Notes: generated by a model from the letters alone, not told the origin. A DNA stretch of 64,000 nt from Pseudomonas sp. PICF141 (GCF_002286815.1 NZ_MUNM01000014.1:18500-82499), one strand, 5' to 3'. Positions 1-9,939 are shown, numbered from the stretch's first letter. Program-made: numbers and translations.

Positions 1-21
1 CCGGTGATTAAAACAGGGCCT

Positions 22-906
22 TCAGCCATGACGATAAAACCTATCCAGTAAGCCTGGGAGTGCCGCGCGCCAGGCGCGGGGCTTGATCCCGAAAGTGTGC
101 AGAATTTTCTTGCAGGCCAGCACCGCATGTTGCGGTTCTTCAGCGGCGTCGGATCGCGCGGCGTGAGCCTGTGCGGTCGGCGCTTCGACAGCCAACGGGT
201 GCAGGGCGCGTGCTTCGGCAAGAATCGCTTGCCCCAGTGCCAACGGCGTGGTCGCCTCATGCCCGGCGTAGTGGTAGGTACCCCACAGTGGCGCCGCGCA
301 ATCGAGTTGCTTGAGCACCGAAATGATCACCCGGGCGGCGTCGTCCACCGGCGTCGGATTACCGCGACGGTCATCGGCCATCAGCAGTTCTTCAGCTTTC
401 TCGGCCCGGGCCAGGAACCGCCCCAGGGTGCCGTCGGGGCTGTCATCGAGCAGCCAGCCAAACCGCAACAGCACGTGTTGCGGACAGGTGGCGCGCACGC
501 TTTGTTCGATTCGCCACAAGGCCTGACCGCGCAGTCCCAGTGGTACCGGTTCGTCTTTCTCGCTGTAGGCGGTCGCCCGGGAGCCATCGAACACGCGATA
601 ACTCGACGGTTGCAGCAGCACAATGTTGTGATGCTGGCACAGTTCGGCCAGTCGCTCGATGGCTCGCTCCTGCCCGGCCAGACGCTGTTCGCTGACAGTC
701 TCCGCCTGGAACCAGTCAAAGTAATAGGCGAGATTGATCAACGCATCCGGACGGGTATCGTCGAGCAGTTGCGTGAGGCTCGCGGCGTCCCAGCCGTCTT
801 GCGGGGGGCGGGGGGCGAGGAAACCGATGTCTTCTTCCGCACCGAGGCGAATCAGCGCCTGCCCAAGGGCATTTCCGCCGCCCAGTAACATAAGGCGCAT
901 TCGCAT
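22..906 (-). CDS. RmlD-like sugar-nucleotide-binding Rossmann protein, probably lacking reductase activity
   Basis: 294 aa. An N-terminal glycine-rich NAD(P)-binding loop (LLGGGNALGQ, residues 7-16) and the overall layout (PSSYRVFDG near 100-108, E-K-D near 116-118, LRFGWL near 147-152) match the extended SDR / dTDP-4-dehydrorhamnose reductase (RmlD) family of about 300 aa. Aligned from memory without gaps to E. coli RmlD over residues 101-142, the catalytic Tyr and Lys of the YxxxK motif fall on Arg126 and Leu130, so true reductase activity is doubtful. The gene stands alone: no other rhamnose or O-antigen genes are nearby, and the next gene, a helicase, is divergent. Cytosolic. The family is clear; the substrate and function are unknown. 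Confidence 0.8.
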   Translation of the reverse strand: MRMRLMLLGGGNALGQALIRLGAEEDIGFLAPRPPQDGWDAASLTQLLDDTRPDALINLAYYFDWFQAETVSEQRLAGQERAIERLAELCQHHNIVLLQPSSYRVFDGSRATAYSEKDEPVPLGLRGQALWRIEQSVRATCPQHVLLRFGWLLDDSPDGTLGRFLARAEKAEELLMADDRRGNPTPVDDAARVIISVLKQLDCAAPLWGTYHYAGHEATTPLALGQAILAEARALHPLAVEAPTAQAHAARSDAAEEPQHAVLACKKILHTFGIKPRAWRAALPGLLDRFYRHG

Positions 907-1065
907 AGAGTCAGCAGGCCCAGTCTGATTGGAACGATGGCTTTATCGACAGCGCCCGCAGGCGATGCCCTCAATAATTTCCGGAATCGTTGCATTTTGC
1001 GGGTTTAGTGCGCAACCGTCATCCGTAAAGTGTAGATCCCAGGGATTTGTGGTGCTTGTGAGGGC

Positions 1066-1137
1066 CTCTTCGCGGGCAAGTCTTGCGCCTGCAGGTTTAA
1101 CGCTGTCCTTGTAGGAGCGAGGCTTGCCCGCGAAGGA
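1066..1137. repeat. REP doublet (REPIN-like inverted pair)
   Basis: Two inverted copies of a REP-type palindrome (TTCGCGGGCAAG and CTTGCCCGCGAA) face each other about 30 bp apart. The left copy is diverged after its core. The pair lies in the 300-bp space between the divergent RmlD-like and helicase genes (907-1206); nothing else was recognised there. Confidence 0.7.
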
Positions 1138-1206
1138 GCCCTCAGCACCGACACAGATCCTGAGCGGTACTTGCAACTTCCCGCCCCCACCCGCATAAAT
1201 TACTCC

Positions 1207-4200
1207 ATGAATCTGCCCATCCCCACGGACGCTGCTCTGGCAGGCTTTCACCCCGCCGTCAGCGCCTGGTTCAGTAACACCTTCGCAACGGCCACCGCCG
1301 CACAGGCCCGGGCGTGGCCGTTGATCCGCCAGCGCCGTTCGACCCTGATTGCCGCGCCCACCGGTTCCGGCAAGACCCTCACGGCATTTCTCGCCGTGCT
1401 CGACGATCTGGTTCATCGTGGCCTGGAAAGCCCGGACGGCCTGCCGGACGAAACCCTGGTGGTCTATGTTTCGCCGCTCAAGGCACTGTCCAACGACATT
1501 CGGATCAACCTGCAAAATCCGCTGGCCGGCATTACCGAACAGTTGCGGGTGATGGGGCTGCCCGACGTGCCGATCAGCACCGCCGTGCGCACCGGCGATA
1601 CGCCGCAAAAAGAACGCTCGGCCATGCGTAAAACAGCACCGCACATTCTGGTGACCACTCCGGAATCCCTTTACGTGCTGCTCGGCTCCGACTCCGGCCG
1701 GCAAATGCTCGGCACCACCCACACAGTAATCGTCGATGAGATTCACGCCATTGCCGCCAGCAAACGCGGCAGTCATCTGGCCCTGAGCCTGGAGCGTCTG
1801 CAGGCGCTCTGCTCGCAACCGCTGGTGCGTATCGGTCTGTCTGCCACGCAAAAACCCATCGAAGCGGTGTCGCGTTTTTTGGTTGGCCGTGATCGCGACT
1901 GCGAAATCATCGACATCGGCCACGCCCGCCCACGGGATCTCGATATAGAGGTGCCGCCCGTTCCCTTGTCGGCAGTGATGGCCAACGACGTGTGGGAGCT
2001 GGTCTACGATCGCCTCGCCATCCTCGCCCGCGAACACCGGACCACGCTGATTTTCGTCAACACCCGACGTCTGGCCGAACGTCTGAGTCGCCACTTGAGC
2101 GAACGCCTCGGCAAAGACGCCGTTGCCGCCCACCATGGCAGCCTGGCCAAGGAGTTTCGCCTGGACGCCGAACAGCGGCTCAAGCGCGGCGAGTTGCAGG
2201 TGCTGATCGCCACCGCCTCGCTTGAGTTAGGGATCGATATCGGTGATGTCGACCTGGTGTGCCAGATCGCTTCGCCGCGCTCGATTGCCGGGTTTCTGCA
2301 ACGGGTCGGTCGCTCCGGGCACCAGGTCGGCGGCACGCCCAAAGGCCGGTTGTTTGCCACCACCCGCGACGACCTGATCGAATGCGCCGCCCTGCTCGAT
2401 TGCGTGCGCCGTGGTGAACTGGACACGCTGCAGATCCCGGAAGCGCCACTGGACGTGCTGGCCCAGCAGATCATCGCCGAAGTCAGTTGCCAGGAATGGC
2501 AGGAACAGTCGCTACTGGAGATGCTGCGCAAAGCCTCGCCTTACGCCGCGCTCGACGAAAAGCACTATCAGGCCCTGCTGCAAATGCTCGCCGAGGGCTA
2601 CAACGGCCGCCTGGGTATCCGCAGCGCTTATTTGCACCGGGACGCCGTAAGCCGCACCCTGCGCGGCCGTCGAGGCGCCCGGCTGACCGCCGTGACCAGC
2701 GGCGGGACGATTCCGGACAACGCCGACTACAGCGTTCTGCTGGAGCCCCAAGGGCTGAACATCGGCAGCGTCAATGAAGACTTCGCGGTGGAAAGCATTT
2801 CCGGGGATATCTTTCAGTTGGGCAATACGTCGTATCGAATCTTGCGGGTCGAAACCGGCAAGGTACGGGTCGAAGACGCCCAGGGTCAGCCGCCGACCAT
2901 TCCGTTCTGGCTCGGTGAAGCGCCGGGGCGCAGCGATGAACTGTCGTTCGCCGTCGCCCGCCTGCAAGCGCAACTCGATGAGCGGCTCGGCGCCACGCCC
3001 GGCAACTTGCAGCCCGCCGTCGACTGGCTGACCGAGGTACTGGGCTTGAACCTCGCCAGCGCCGAGCAACTGGTGGATTACCTGGCCCGGGCGCGCCAGA
3101 CCCTCGGCGCCTTGCCGTCGCAAGACACGCTGCTGATGGAGCGGTTTTTCGACGAGTCCGGCGGTACGCAACTGATCATCCATTCGCCATTCGGCAGCCG
3201 CATCAACCGCGCCTGGGGCCTGGCCTTGCGCAAGCGTTTCTGCCGCACCTTCAATTTCGAATTGCAGGCCGCCGCCAGCGAGGATGCCATCGTGCTGTCG
3301 CTGTCCACCGGTCACAGCTTCGAGCTGGAGGATGTCTGGCGTTACCTGCACAGCAACAGTGCCGAACATACCTTGATTCAAGCCGTGCTCGAGGCGCCGC
3401 TGTTCGGTGTGCGCTGGCGCTGGAACGCCGGGGTCGCCCTGGCGTTGCCGCGCTTTAGCGGTGGGCGCAAAGTGCCGCCGCAAATCCAGCGGATGAAAAG
3501 CGAAGACTTGATCGCCAGCGTGTTTCCCGATCAGCTCGCCTGCGTCGAAAACCTCGCCGGCGAGCGCGAGATACCCGACCATCCACTGGTGGAACAAACT
3601 CTCGACGATTGCCTGCACGACGCCATGGACAGCGAAGGCTGGCTCGCGTTGTTGCGGCGCATGGAACAGGGTGACATTCGACTGATCAGCCGCGATCTTC
3701 CGGCCCCCTCGCCCTTGGCAGCGGAAATCCTCAGCGCCCGCCCCTACACGTTCCTCGACGATGCGCCGCTGGAAGAACGCCGCACTCAGGCAGTGCTCAA
3801 CCGCCGCTGGAGTGATCCGCAGTCCACCGATGATCTCGGTGCGCTGGACGCCGACGCGATCACTGCAGTGCGTGATGAAGCCTGGCCTACGCCAACCAGC
3901 GTTGATGAAATGCATGAAGCGTTGATGAGCCTGGCGTGCATTACCGAGACCGAAGCTCAGGCCAACCCGGATTGGCTTGATTGGCTGAATGCCTTGGCCG
4001 ACAGCGGCCGCGCCAGCCGCTTGCAGATCAACGCTGTGCAATCGCTGTGGTTGGCGCTGGAGCGACTGACCTGCCTGCGGGCGATTTATCCACAAGCCAT
4101 ATGGGTTCCACCGTTGGCGGCATTGCCCGGTTTCGATGAAACCTGGGAGCCGGACGAAGCGGTGCTGGAACTGATCCGCGCACGGCTCAGCGCGTTTGGG

Positions 4201-5532
4201 CCATTGCCGCTGAAAGCAATTGCCGGACCGCTGGGCTTACCGGCGGCTCAAGTCACTCAAGCCTTGGCCCAACTGGAGCGCGAAGGCTATGTCCTGCGCG
4301 GGCAATTCACTCCAGGCGCCCCTGATGAACAATGGTGTGAACGGCATCTGCTGGCGCGGATTCATCGCTACACGGTCAAACGGCTGCGTCGGGAAATCGA
4401 GCCGGTGGCGTTGCAGGATTTCATGCGTTTTCTGTTCGATTGGCAGCACCTGTCCGCCGCGAACCAAGGCCAGGGTCGCGCGGTGTTGCCGGCGATTATC
4501 AGCCAGCTCGAAGGCTACCCCGCCGCTGCTTCGGCGTGGGACAGCGACATTCTGCCGGCGCGGCTCAAAGACTATTCGGCGAGCTGGCTGGATGAGTTGT
4601 GCCGCAGCGGCAAACTGGTCTGGACCCGCCTGACCACGCGCAACAAGAGCGCCAGCACGGCATTGCGCAGCACGCCGATTTTATTGCTGCCGCGCAATCA
4701 GGTCGGGTTGTGGAGCGGCTTGGCCGAGCAAACGCCGGTCAGCGAACTGTCGCCCAAAACCCAAAAAGTCCATGCAGCGCTCAGCCAGCATGGCGCACTG
4801 TTTTTCGATGAGCTGATCCACGAAGCCCATCTGTTGCGCTCGGAACTGGAAATTGCCCTGCAGGAACTGGTGGGTGCCGGGTTGGTAAACGCCGACAGTT
4901 TCGCCGGCCTGCGGGCGCTGATTACCCCGGCCAGCAAACGCCAGAATCGCAGCAGTCGACGTGGGCGCGGCGCCTATGTGGGCGGGATGGACGATGCCGG
5001 ACGCTGGGCTTTGCTGCGCCGCGGTGCTGCCGCGCCGATTGTGGATAAGCAACGTCCCGCGCCTACGCCCGGCGAAACCCTGGAACACATCGCCATGACC
5101 TTGCTGCGCCGTTACGGCGTGGTGTTCTGGCGCTTGCTGGAACGTGAGGCAGACTGGTTGCCGAGTTGGCGGGAATTGCTGAGCACATTTCATCGGCTCG
5201 AGGCCCGGGGCGAGATTCGTGGCGGGCGGTTTGTCAGTGGCCTGGCGGGGGAACAATTTGCGCTTGCGGAGGCGATTCCATTGCTGCGCGAAGTCAGGCG
5301 ACGACCGCACGATGGGAGTCTGATCGCGGTGTGCGGGGTGGACCCGCTGAACCTCGCCGGCACCCTGTTGCCAGGCGCCAAAGTGCCGGCGCTGGCGAGT
5401 AATCGACTGGTGTATCGCGACGGCATTCCGGCCGCCGCCGAGATCGCCGGCAAGCAGCAGTTCTGGCTGGAGCTCGATCCGCAGGCCAGTGGCGAGGTAC
5501 GCAATAAGCTGACGCGTCATAGCGCCTTGTAG
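1207..5532 (+). CDS. lhr: Large Lhr-family DEAD/DEAH-box ATP-dependent helicase
   Basis: 1441 aa from the ATG at 1207; a TTG 36 bp upstream is also open but less likely. Superfamily 2 helicase motifs are intact: Walker A APTGSGKT (50-57), a DEIH box in VDEIHAI, SATQKP for motif III, and QRVGRSGHQVGG for motif VI. Beyond the two RecA-like lobes there are about 900 further residues, as in long bacterial Lhr proteins (E. coli about 1538 aa). Lhr is a 3'-5' translocating DNA/RNA-DNA helicase linked to DNA repair. The stop codon TAG falls inside a REP repeat. It stands alone on this strand, and the downstream operon begins about 400 bp later. Confidence 0.9.
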   Translation: MNLPIPTDAALAGFHPAVSAWFSNTFATATAAQARAWPLIRQRRSTLIAAPTGSGKTLTAFLAVLDDLVHRGLESPDGLPDETLVVYVSPLKALSNDIRINLQNPLAGITEQLRVMGLPDVPISTAVRTGDTPQKERSAMRKTAPHILVTTPESLYVLLGSDSGRQMLGTTHTVIVDEIHAIAASKRGSHLALSLERLQALCSQPLVRIGLSATQKPIEAVSRFLVGRDRDCEIIDIGHARPRDLDIEVPPVPLSAVMANDVWELVYDRLAILAREHRTTLIFVNTRRLAERLSRHLSERLGKDAVAAHHGSLAKEFRLDAEQRLKRGELQVLIATASLELGIDIGDVDLVCQIASPRSIAGFLQRVGRSGHQVGGTPKGRLFATTRDDLIECAALLDCVRRGELDTLQIPEAPLDVLAQQIIAEVSCQEWQEQSLLEMLRKASPYAALDEKHYQALLQMLAEGYNGRLGIRSAYLHRDAVSRTLRGRRGARLTAVTSGGTIPDNADYSVLLEPQGLNIGSVNEDFAVESISGDIFQLGNTSYRILRVETGKVRVEDAQGQPPTIPFWLGEAPGRSDELSFAVARLQAQLDERLGATPGNLQPAVDWLTEVLGLNLASAEQLVDYLARARQTLGALPSQDTLLMERFFDESGGTQLIIHSPFGSRINRAWGLALRKRFCRTFNFELQAAASEDAIVLSLSTGHSFELEDVWRYLHSNSAEHTLIQAVLEAPLFGVRWRWNAGVALALPRFSGGRKVPPQIQRMKSEDLIASVFPDQLACVENLAGEREIPDHPLVEQTLDDCLHDAMDSEGWLALLRRMEQGDIRLISRDLPAPSPLAAEILSARPYTFLDDAPLEERRTQAVLNRRWSDPQSTDDLGALDADAITAVRDEAWPTPTSVDEMHEALMSLACITETEAQANPDWLDWLNALADSGRASRLQINAVQSLWLALERLTCLRAIYPQAIWVPPLAALPGFDETWEPDEAVLELIRARLSAFGPLPLKAIAGPLGLPAAQVTQALAQLEREGYVLRGQFTPGAPDEQWCERHLLARIHRYTVKRLRREIEPVALQDFMRFLFDWQHLSAANQGQGRAVLPAIISQLEGYPAAASAWDSDILPARLKDYSASWLDELCRSGKLVWTRLTTRNKSASTALRSTPILLLPRNQVGLWSGLAEQTPVSELSPKTQKVHAALSQHGALFFDELIHEAHLLRSELEIALQELVGAGLVNADSFAGLRALITPASKRQNRSSRRGRGAYVGGMDDAGRWALLRRGAAAPIVDKQRPAPTPGETLEHIAMTLLRRYGVVFWRLLEREADWLPSWRELLSTFHRLEARGEIRGGRFVSGLAGEQFALAEAIPLLREVRRRPHDGSLIAVCGVDPLNLAGTLLPGAKVPALASNRLVYRDGIPAAAEIAGKQQFWLELDPQASGEVRNKLTRHSAL

Positions 5533-5619
5533 GAGCGTGGCTTGCCCGCGAAGGGAGCGCCGCGGTGTAGCAGCGAGACCGCGTCATCGTTCTCCGCAGG
5601 CAAGCCTCGCTCCTACAGG
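5529..5619. repeat. REP doublet overlapping the helicase stop codon
   Basis: Inverted pair: GTAGGAGCGTGGCTTGCCCG at the left and its mirror ending CTCGCTCCTACAGG at the right, with a less conserved centre. The TAG of the left copy is the stop codon of the upstream helicase gene. Confidence 0.8.
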
Positions 5620-5695
5620 GATCGTGGTGCTATTGGGGTGCGAAGCGCCCCTAAAACCGGCAAATCCATTCCTCTCAGATATACCGGGCTGTATG

Positions 5696-5748
5696 GCTTT
5701 GCGACTGCTGCGCAGCCGAACGGGGGCAAGCCCCCTCGCCACAGGGTT
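5696..5748. repeat. Single REP element, second sequence family
   Basis: The core GGGGGCAAGCCCCCTCGCC preceded by CTGCGCAGCCGAACG is the reverse complement of the element at about 15404-15455. It defines a REP family different from the GTAGGAGC type just upstream. It lies in the gene-free stretch 5533-5928, which also holds an inverted repeat at 5760-5788 and the upstream region of the DUF72 operon. Confidence 0.7.
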
Positions 5749-5759
5749 TCATTCGCCAC

Positions 5760-5788
5760 TTGATATTTGTCCTGCACGCAAATATCAA
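5760..5788. promoter_or_regulatory. Perfect 10-bp inverted repeat, possible operator
   Basis: TTGATATTTG and CAAATATCAA are perfect reverse complements separated by 9 bp, about 140 bp before the DUF72 start codon. The sequence is AT-rich against a GC-rich background and has no adjacent T-run, so it looks more like a dimeric regulator site than a terminator. The regulator is unknown. Confidence 0.4.
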
Positions 5789-5855
5789 ATGCTCATCCCT
5801 GTATTTTTCCGCACGCCCCAACGCCGACACTTTGCGTACCGTCCATAGCCCCGTC

Positions 5856-5885
5856 GAAACTTTCTCGCCCGCCCGGCAGTCATCA
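5856..5885 (+). promoter_or_regulatory. Candidate AlgU/sigma-E-like promoter of the DUF72-clsB operon
   Basis: GAAACTT (5856-5862), 17 bp, then TCATCA (5880-5885) resembles the extracytoplasmic sigma factor pattern GAACTT-N16/17-TCTGA, 44 bp before the DUF72 ATG. The -10 match is weak. An envelope-stress sigma factor would suit an operon with a phospholipid synthase, but this rests on pattern reading only. Confidence 0.25.
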
Positions 5886-5928
5886 AAAGACAGAGGCTGT
5901 CCGAGGGCTACGTTCAACGGGAGGCGAC

Positions 5929-6855
5929 ATGGCGGCGATTCATATCGGTATTTCAGGCTGGCGCTACACGCCTTGGCGGGGGGAGTTCTACCCGAAGGGA
6001 TTGACCCAGAAGCGCGAACTGCAATTCGCTTCACGGGCAGTGAACAGCATTGAAATCAATGGATCGTTCTACGCCCTGCAACGGCCCGAACGTTACGCCC
6101 AGTGGTATGCCGAAACCCCGCCCGGGTTCGTATTCAGCGTCAAGGCGCCGCGTTTTATCACCCACATCAAGCGCTTGCGGGACATTCATAAGCCGCTGGC
6201 GAATTTCTTTGCCTCCGGGGTTCTGGAACTCAAGGAGAAACTCGGCCCGATCCTGTGGCAGTTTCCACCCAACTTCAAATTCGACCCGGAACTGTTCGAA
6301 AGCTTTCTCGAACAATTACCCCACGACACGGAACAGGCCGCCGCCCTCGCCCGCCAGCATGAGCCGCGCCTGAACGGTCACGCCAGCATGAAGGCTTACG
6401 GCAAGAAACCGCTGCGTCATGCCGTGGAAATTCGCCACGAAAGCTTTGTCGATCCCGCCTTCGTCCGCCTGCTCAAACGCTATAACACCGCGCTGGTCAT
6501 CGCTGACACCGCCGGCAAATGGCCGTATCGCGAAGACCTCACCAGCGACTTCGTCTATCTGCGCCTGCACGGTGCCGAGGAGCTCTACGCCAGCGGTTAT
6601 ACCCCACAAGCGCTGAAACGCTGGGGTGACCGGATTGAAGCCTGGTATCACGGCAAGCAACCGGCAGATCCGCACTTGATCGCGCCTCGGCAAAAACCCA
6701 AGACCCGCAGACCCCGGGAAATATTCTGCTATTTCGATAACGACATCAAAGTCCGGGCGCCCTTCGATGCCCGTCGCCTGCTTGAGCGTTTTCATCTCGA
6801 CAAGGACCTGGCCACCGCCCCCGGCGAGCCGGTGGCCGAAGGAGTGTTGCCATGA
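5929..6855 (+). CDS. DUF72 (YecE-like) family protein
   Basis: 308 aa from ATG 5929, preceded by GGGAGG; the reading frame is open further upstream, but the family start [13 protein letters not shown] fits here. Typical DUF72 signatures are the N-terminal [26 protein letters not shown] and the later FVYLRLHG. The family is predicted to form a TIM-barrel; its biochemical role is not established. It is the first gene of a four-gene operon, overlapping the next gene by 4 bp (ATGA), which implies translational coupling. Cytosolic. Confidence 0.88.
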   Translation: MAAIHIGISGWRYTPWRGEFYPKGLTQKRELQFASRAVNSIEINGSFYALQRPERYAQWYAETPPGFVFSVKAPRFITHIKRLRDIHKPLANFFASGVLELKEKLGPILWQFPPNFKFDPELFESFLEQLPHDTEQAAALARQHEPRLNGHASMKAYGKKPLRHAVEIRHESFVDPAFVRLLKRYNTALVIADTAGKWPYREDLTSDFVYLRLHGAEELYASGYTPQALKRWGDRIEAWYHGKQPADPHLIAPRQKPKTRRPREIFCYFDNDIKVRAPFDARRLLERFHLDKDLATAPGEPVAEGVLP

Positions 6856-7649
6856 GTGTTCCCGAACCGGTCGGCGCCACGGATGAACAGCAACCCTTGG
6901 TCAGTGCCGTGAGCCGATTTACTGTGCTGACGGTCAACACCCACAAGGGTTTCACCGCGCTGAACCGGCGCTTCATCCTGCCCGAGCTGCGCGAAGCGGT
7001 ACGCAGTGTGTCCGCCGACGTGGTGTTTTTGCAGGAGGTCCATGGCACCCACGAGCATCATCCACGGCGCTACCTCAATTGGCCGGCGATGCCGCAATAC
7101 GAATTCCTTGCCGATACCTTGTGGCCACAGTTTGCCTATGGGCGCAATGCGGTCTACCCGGCAGGCGATCACGGCAATGCGCTGTTGTCCAAATTCCAGA
7201 TCATTCGCCATGACAATCTCGACGTGTCCATCAGCGGCCATGAAAGCCGTGGAATCCTGCATTGCGTGCTACGGATGCCCGGCGATGGTCGCGAAGTGCA
7301 TGCCATTTGCGTCCATCTGGGGCTTCGCGAAAGTCATCGCAAGGCACAACTCAAATTGCTGATCCAGCGTATGGAAGAGTTGCCGGAAGATGCCCCGGTG
7401 GTGGTCGCCGGCGACTTCAACGATTGGCGCCTGCGCGCTGATGCGCAGCTCAAGCCCTGCGGCTTGCATGAAGTCTTTGCCCAGTTGTATGGCAAACCGG
7501 CGCGCAGTTTCCCGGCGCGCTGGCCGGCATTGCGCCTGGACCGCATCTACGTGCGCAACCTCAAGGCCAGCCATCAGCAAGTACTGGCGGCACGGCCCTG
7601 GTCACACCTTTCCGACCATGCACCGTTATCGGTGGAGATCGAGCTATGA
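6852..7649 (+). CDS. Endonuclease/exonuclease/phosphatase-family protein (YbhP-like)
   Basis: 265 aa. EEP-fold motifs are visible: TVNTHKGF near residue 27, FLQEVHG near 59, GDFNDWR near 191 and SDHAPLSVE at the C-terminus, supplying the metal-binding Glu/Asp/His set. There is no clear signal peptide. It overlaps DUF72 by 4 bp upstream and the cardiolipin synthase by 4 bp downstream. The order ybhP-clsB-ybhN is the same as in E. coli, so a role tied to phospholipid or envelope metabolism is inferred. The true substrate is unknown. Confidence 0.85.
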   Translation: MSVPEPVGATDEQQPLVSAVSRFTVLTVNTHKGFTALNRRFILPELREAVRSVSADVVFLQEVHGTHEHHPRRYLNWPAMPQYEFLADTLWPQFAYGRNAVYPAGDHGNALLSKFQIIRHDNLDVSISGHESRGILHCVLRMPGDGREVHAICVHLGLRESHRKAQLKLLIQRMEELPEDAPVVVAGDFNDWRLRADAQLKPCGLHEVFAQLYGKPARSFPARWPALRLDRIYVRNLKASHQQVLAARPWSHLSDHAPLSVEIEL

Positions 7650-8926
7650 CCGGCCCATTGATGGAAAAAACCAGGATCGAACACGTTTCCACCCCTCCTC
7701 CCGTGCGTGAACCGGCGGTCACTGGCGTCGTCTACGGTTGGCACAGTAACAACCGGGTCCAATTGCTGGAGAACGGCGAGGATTACTTTCCACGGGTGTT
7801 TGAAGTGCTACGCCAGGCCCAGAGTGAAATCCTGCTGGAAACTTTCATTGTGTTCGAAGACAAGGTCGGCAATGAGCTGCAGAAAATCCTGATTGAAGCG
7901 GCTCAACGCGGGGTGCGCATCACTGTCAACCTCGACGGTTTTGGCTGTGGCGAACTGAGCACGGAGTACCTCGCGACGCTGAGCAATGCAGGTGTGCGCC
8001 TGCAAATATTCGACCCCGCGCCGCGTCACTTCGGTATCCGCACCAACTGGTTCCGCCGCATGCACCGCAAGATTGTGGTGGTCGATGGCACGATTGCGTT
8101 TCTCGGCGGAATCAATTTTTCCGCCGACCATCTGGCCGACTTCGGCCCTGAAGCCAAACAGGATTATTCGGTTGAAGTGCAAGGCCCGGCGGTGGCCGAT
8201 ATCCATCATTTCGCCTTGCTGCAAAGCGGTCGCCCGGCCCGGGCCAAATACTGGTGGCAACGCCGCAGACAGCGGCGCGCGGAACTGGCGGTCAGTGATC
8301 ATGATGGCCAGGTTCGTCTGGTGTATCGCGACAATGGCGAACACCAGGGCGATATCGAAGAGGAGTATTTGCAGGTGCTGCGCGGCGCCCGGCATCGCGT
8401 GATCATCGCCAACGCCTATTTCTTTCCTGGCTATCGGCTGCTGCGGGAGATCCGCAATGCGGCGCGCCGAGGGGTCGAAGTGCGCCTGATTCTTCAGGGG
8501 CAGCCGGATTTGCGGGTGGCCAGACTTGCCGCGCGCATGACCTACGATTATCTGCTGCGAGCCGGAGTAGCGATTTACGAATATTGCGACCGTCCCCTGC
8601 ATGGCAAAGTCGCCTTGGTCGACGAGGACTGGAGCACCGTCGGCTCAAGCAACCTCGACCCGTTGAGCCTGGCCCTGAACCTGGAGGCCAATGTGTTGAT
8701 CCGCGACCGCGCCTTCAACCGCGACCTGTTCGAGCGGCTCGACGAATTGAGCCACAACCACTGTAAGGTCATGTCGGTGGACAAGGCTCCGCGCGGACGG
8801 ATCTGGCACATGACCATCGGTTTTCTGGTGTTTCACTTCCTGCGCCATTTCCCGGCATGGGCCGGGTGGCTACCGGCGCATAAACCGCGCCTCAAACCCT
8901 TCATCCATCCAACCGGGAGCGATTAG
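7646..8926 (+). CDS. clsB: Cardiolipin synthase B (phospholipase D superfamily)
   Basis: 426 aa. Two HKD motifs are present: [16 protein letters not shown] from His140 and [18 protein letters not shown] from His319. These define the two-active-site phosphatidyltransferases that join phospholipids into cardiolipin. There is no N-terminal transmembrane pair, which separates ClsB from ClsA; a hydrophobic stretch near residues 390-410 may attach it to the inner membrane. It lies between the EEP protein (4-bp overlap) and the YbhN-type protein (2-bp gap), as in E. coli ybhP-clsB-ybhN. Confidence 0.9.
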   Translation: MTGPLMEKTRIEHVSTPPPVREPAVTGVVYGWHSNNRVQLLENGEDYFPRVFEVLRQAQSEILLETFIVFEDKVGNELQKILIEAAQRGVRITVNLDGFGCGELSTEYLATLSNAGVRLQIFDPAPRHFGIRTNWFRRMHRKIVVVDGTIAFLGGINFSADHLADFGPEAKQDYSVEVQGPAVADIHHFALLQSGRPARAKYWWQRRRQRRAELAVSDHDGQVRLVYRDNGEHQGDIEEEYLQVLRGARHRVIIANAYFFPGYRLLREIRNAARRGVEVRLILQGQPDLRVARLAARMTYDYLLRAGVAIYEYCDRPLHGKVALVDEDWSTVGSSNLDPLSLALNLEANVLIRDRAFNRDLFERLDELSHNHCKVMSVDKAPRGRIWHMTIGFLVFHFLRHFPAWAGWLPAHKPRLKPFIHPTGSD

Positions 8927-8928
8927 GC

Positions 8929-9915
8929 ATGAGGCATTCTGATGCACAGCCTGCCCCTCACTCCGACACGCCACGAAAATCCCATTGGCACCGCTGGAAA
9001 AAGCCGCTGACGATGCTGTTTTTTCTGGCGTTGATCGTGCTGTTCACGATGCTTGCCCAACGCATCGAATGGGGCGAAGTGTTCGATAACCTCGCCGATT
9101 TCAAAGTGCGTACATTGGTTATCGCGTCCGGCCTGACGTTGCTGAGTTTTCTGGTGTACGCCTGTTACGACCTGATCGGTCGCACCTACATCCGGCAGGA
9201 CCTGACCTGGCGACAGATCCTGCCGGTGGGGATCATCAGCTATGCCTTCAACCTTAACCTGAGCGCCTGGGTCGGCGGGGTGGCGATGCGTTATCGGTTG
9301 TATTCGCGGCTCGGCGTAAGCAAAAGCAACATCGCGAAAATCCTCGGGCTGAGCCTGGCGACCAACTGGTTCGGCTACATGGTGATTGCCGGCGCGGTGT
9401 TCAGCAGCGGACTGGTGCGAATGCCGCCAGGCTGGAAACTGAGCAGCGGAGCCCTGCAAGGCGTGGGCGTGTTATTGCTGCTGTTAAGCGCGGGCTATCT
9501 GGCGGCCTGTCGGTTTTCCAGGCGACGGGAATGGTCGATTCGCGGCGTGGAAATCAACCTGCCGTCACTGCACATGGCGGTCCTGCAACTGGCCCTCGGC
9601 GCACTGAACTGGTCGCTGATGGCGGCGGTGATCTTCACCCTGCTACCGAGCAAACTGGATTATCCGCTGGTGCTTGGCGTGTTGCTGATCAGCGCCATTG
9701 CCGGAGTCATCACCCACATTCCGGCCGGGCTCGGGGTGCTGGAGGCGGTGTTCGTGGCGCTGCTGCAACACGAGGCCTCGCGAGGAAGTCTGGTGGCGGG
9801 TTTACTGGCGTATCGGGCGATCTATTTCCTCCTGCCACTGCTGATTACCGTGGTGATGTACCTGGTGCTGGAAGCCAAGGCGAAGTCGTTGCGGATTTCG
9901 AAGAAGTCTCCTTGA
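8929..9915 (+). CDS. YbhN/UPF0104 family (lysylphosphatidylglycerol synthase-TM-like) inner-membrane protein
   Basis: 328 aa with a short charged N-terminus (first about 25 residues) and then repeated hydrophobic segments, beginning with LTMLFFLALIVLF near residue 27. The motif GGVAMRYRLYSRLG and the conserved ITHIPAGLGVLEAVF are typical of the UPF0104/LPG_synthase_TM family. Such domains are linked to lipid flipping or aminoacyl-lipid handling; this protein lacks the catalytic aminoacyltransferase domain of MprF. It is the last gene of the DUF72-EEP-clsB operon, and REP repeats follow its stop. Confidence 0.85.
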   Translation: MRHSDAQPAPHSDTPRKSHWHRWKKPLTMLFFLALIVLFTMLAQRIEWGEVFDNLADFKVRTLVIASGLTLLSFLVYACYDLIGRTYIRQDLTWRQILPVGIISYAFNLNLSAWVGGVAMRYRLYSRLGVSKSNIAKILGLSLATNWFGYMVIAGAVFSSGLVRMPPGWKLSSGALQGVGVLLLLLSAGYLAACRFSRRREWSIRGVEINLPSLHMAVLQLALGALNWSLMAAVIFTLLPSKLDYPLVLGVLLISAIAGVITHIPAGLGVLEAVFVALLQHEASRGSLVAGLLAYRAIYFLLPLLITVVMYLVLEAKAKSLRISKKSP

Positions 9916-9939
9916 GAATGATGGCGAAGCGGATGCCGC

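Noticed and set aside
2512..4095. 527-codon minus-strand frame inside the helicase gene
   Set aside because: Antisense shadow in GC-rich DNA; no start signal or family match.
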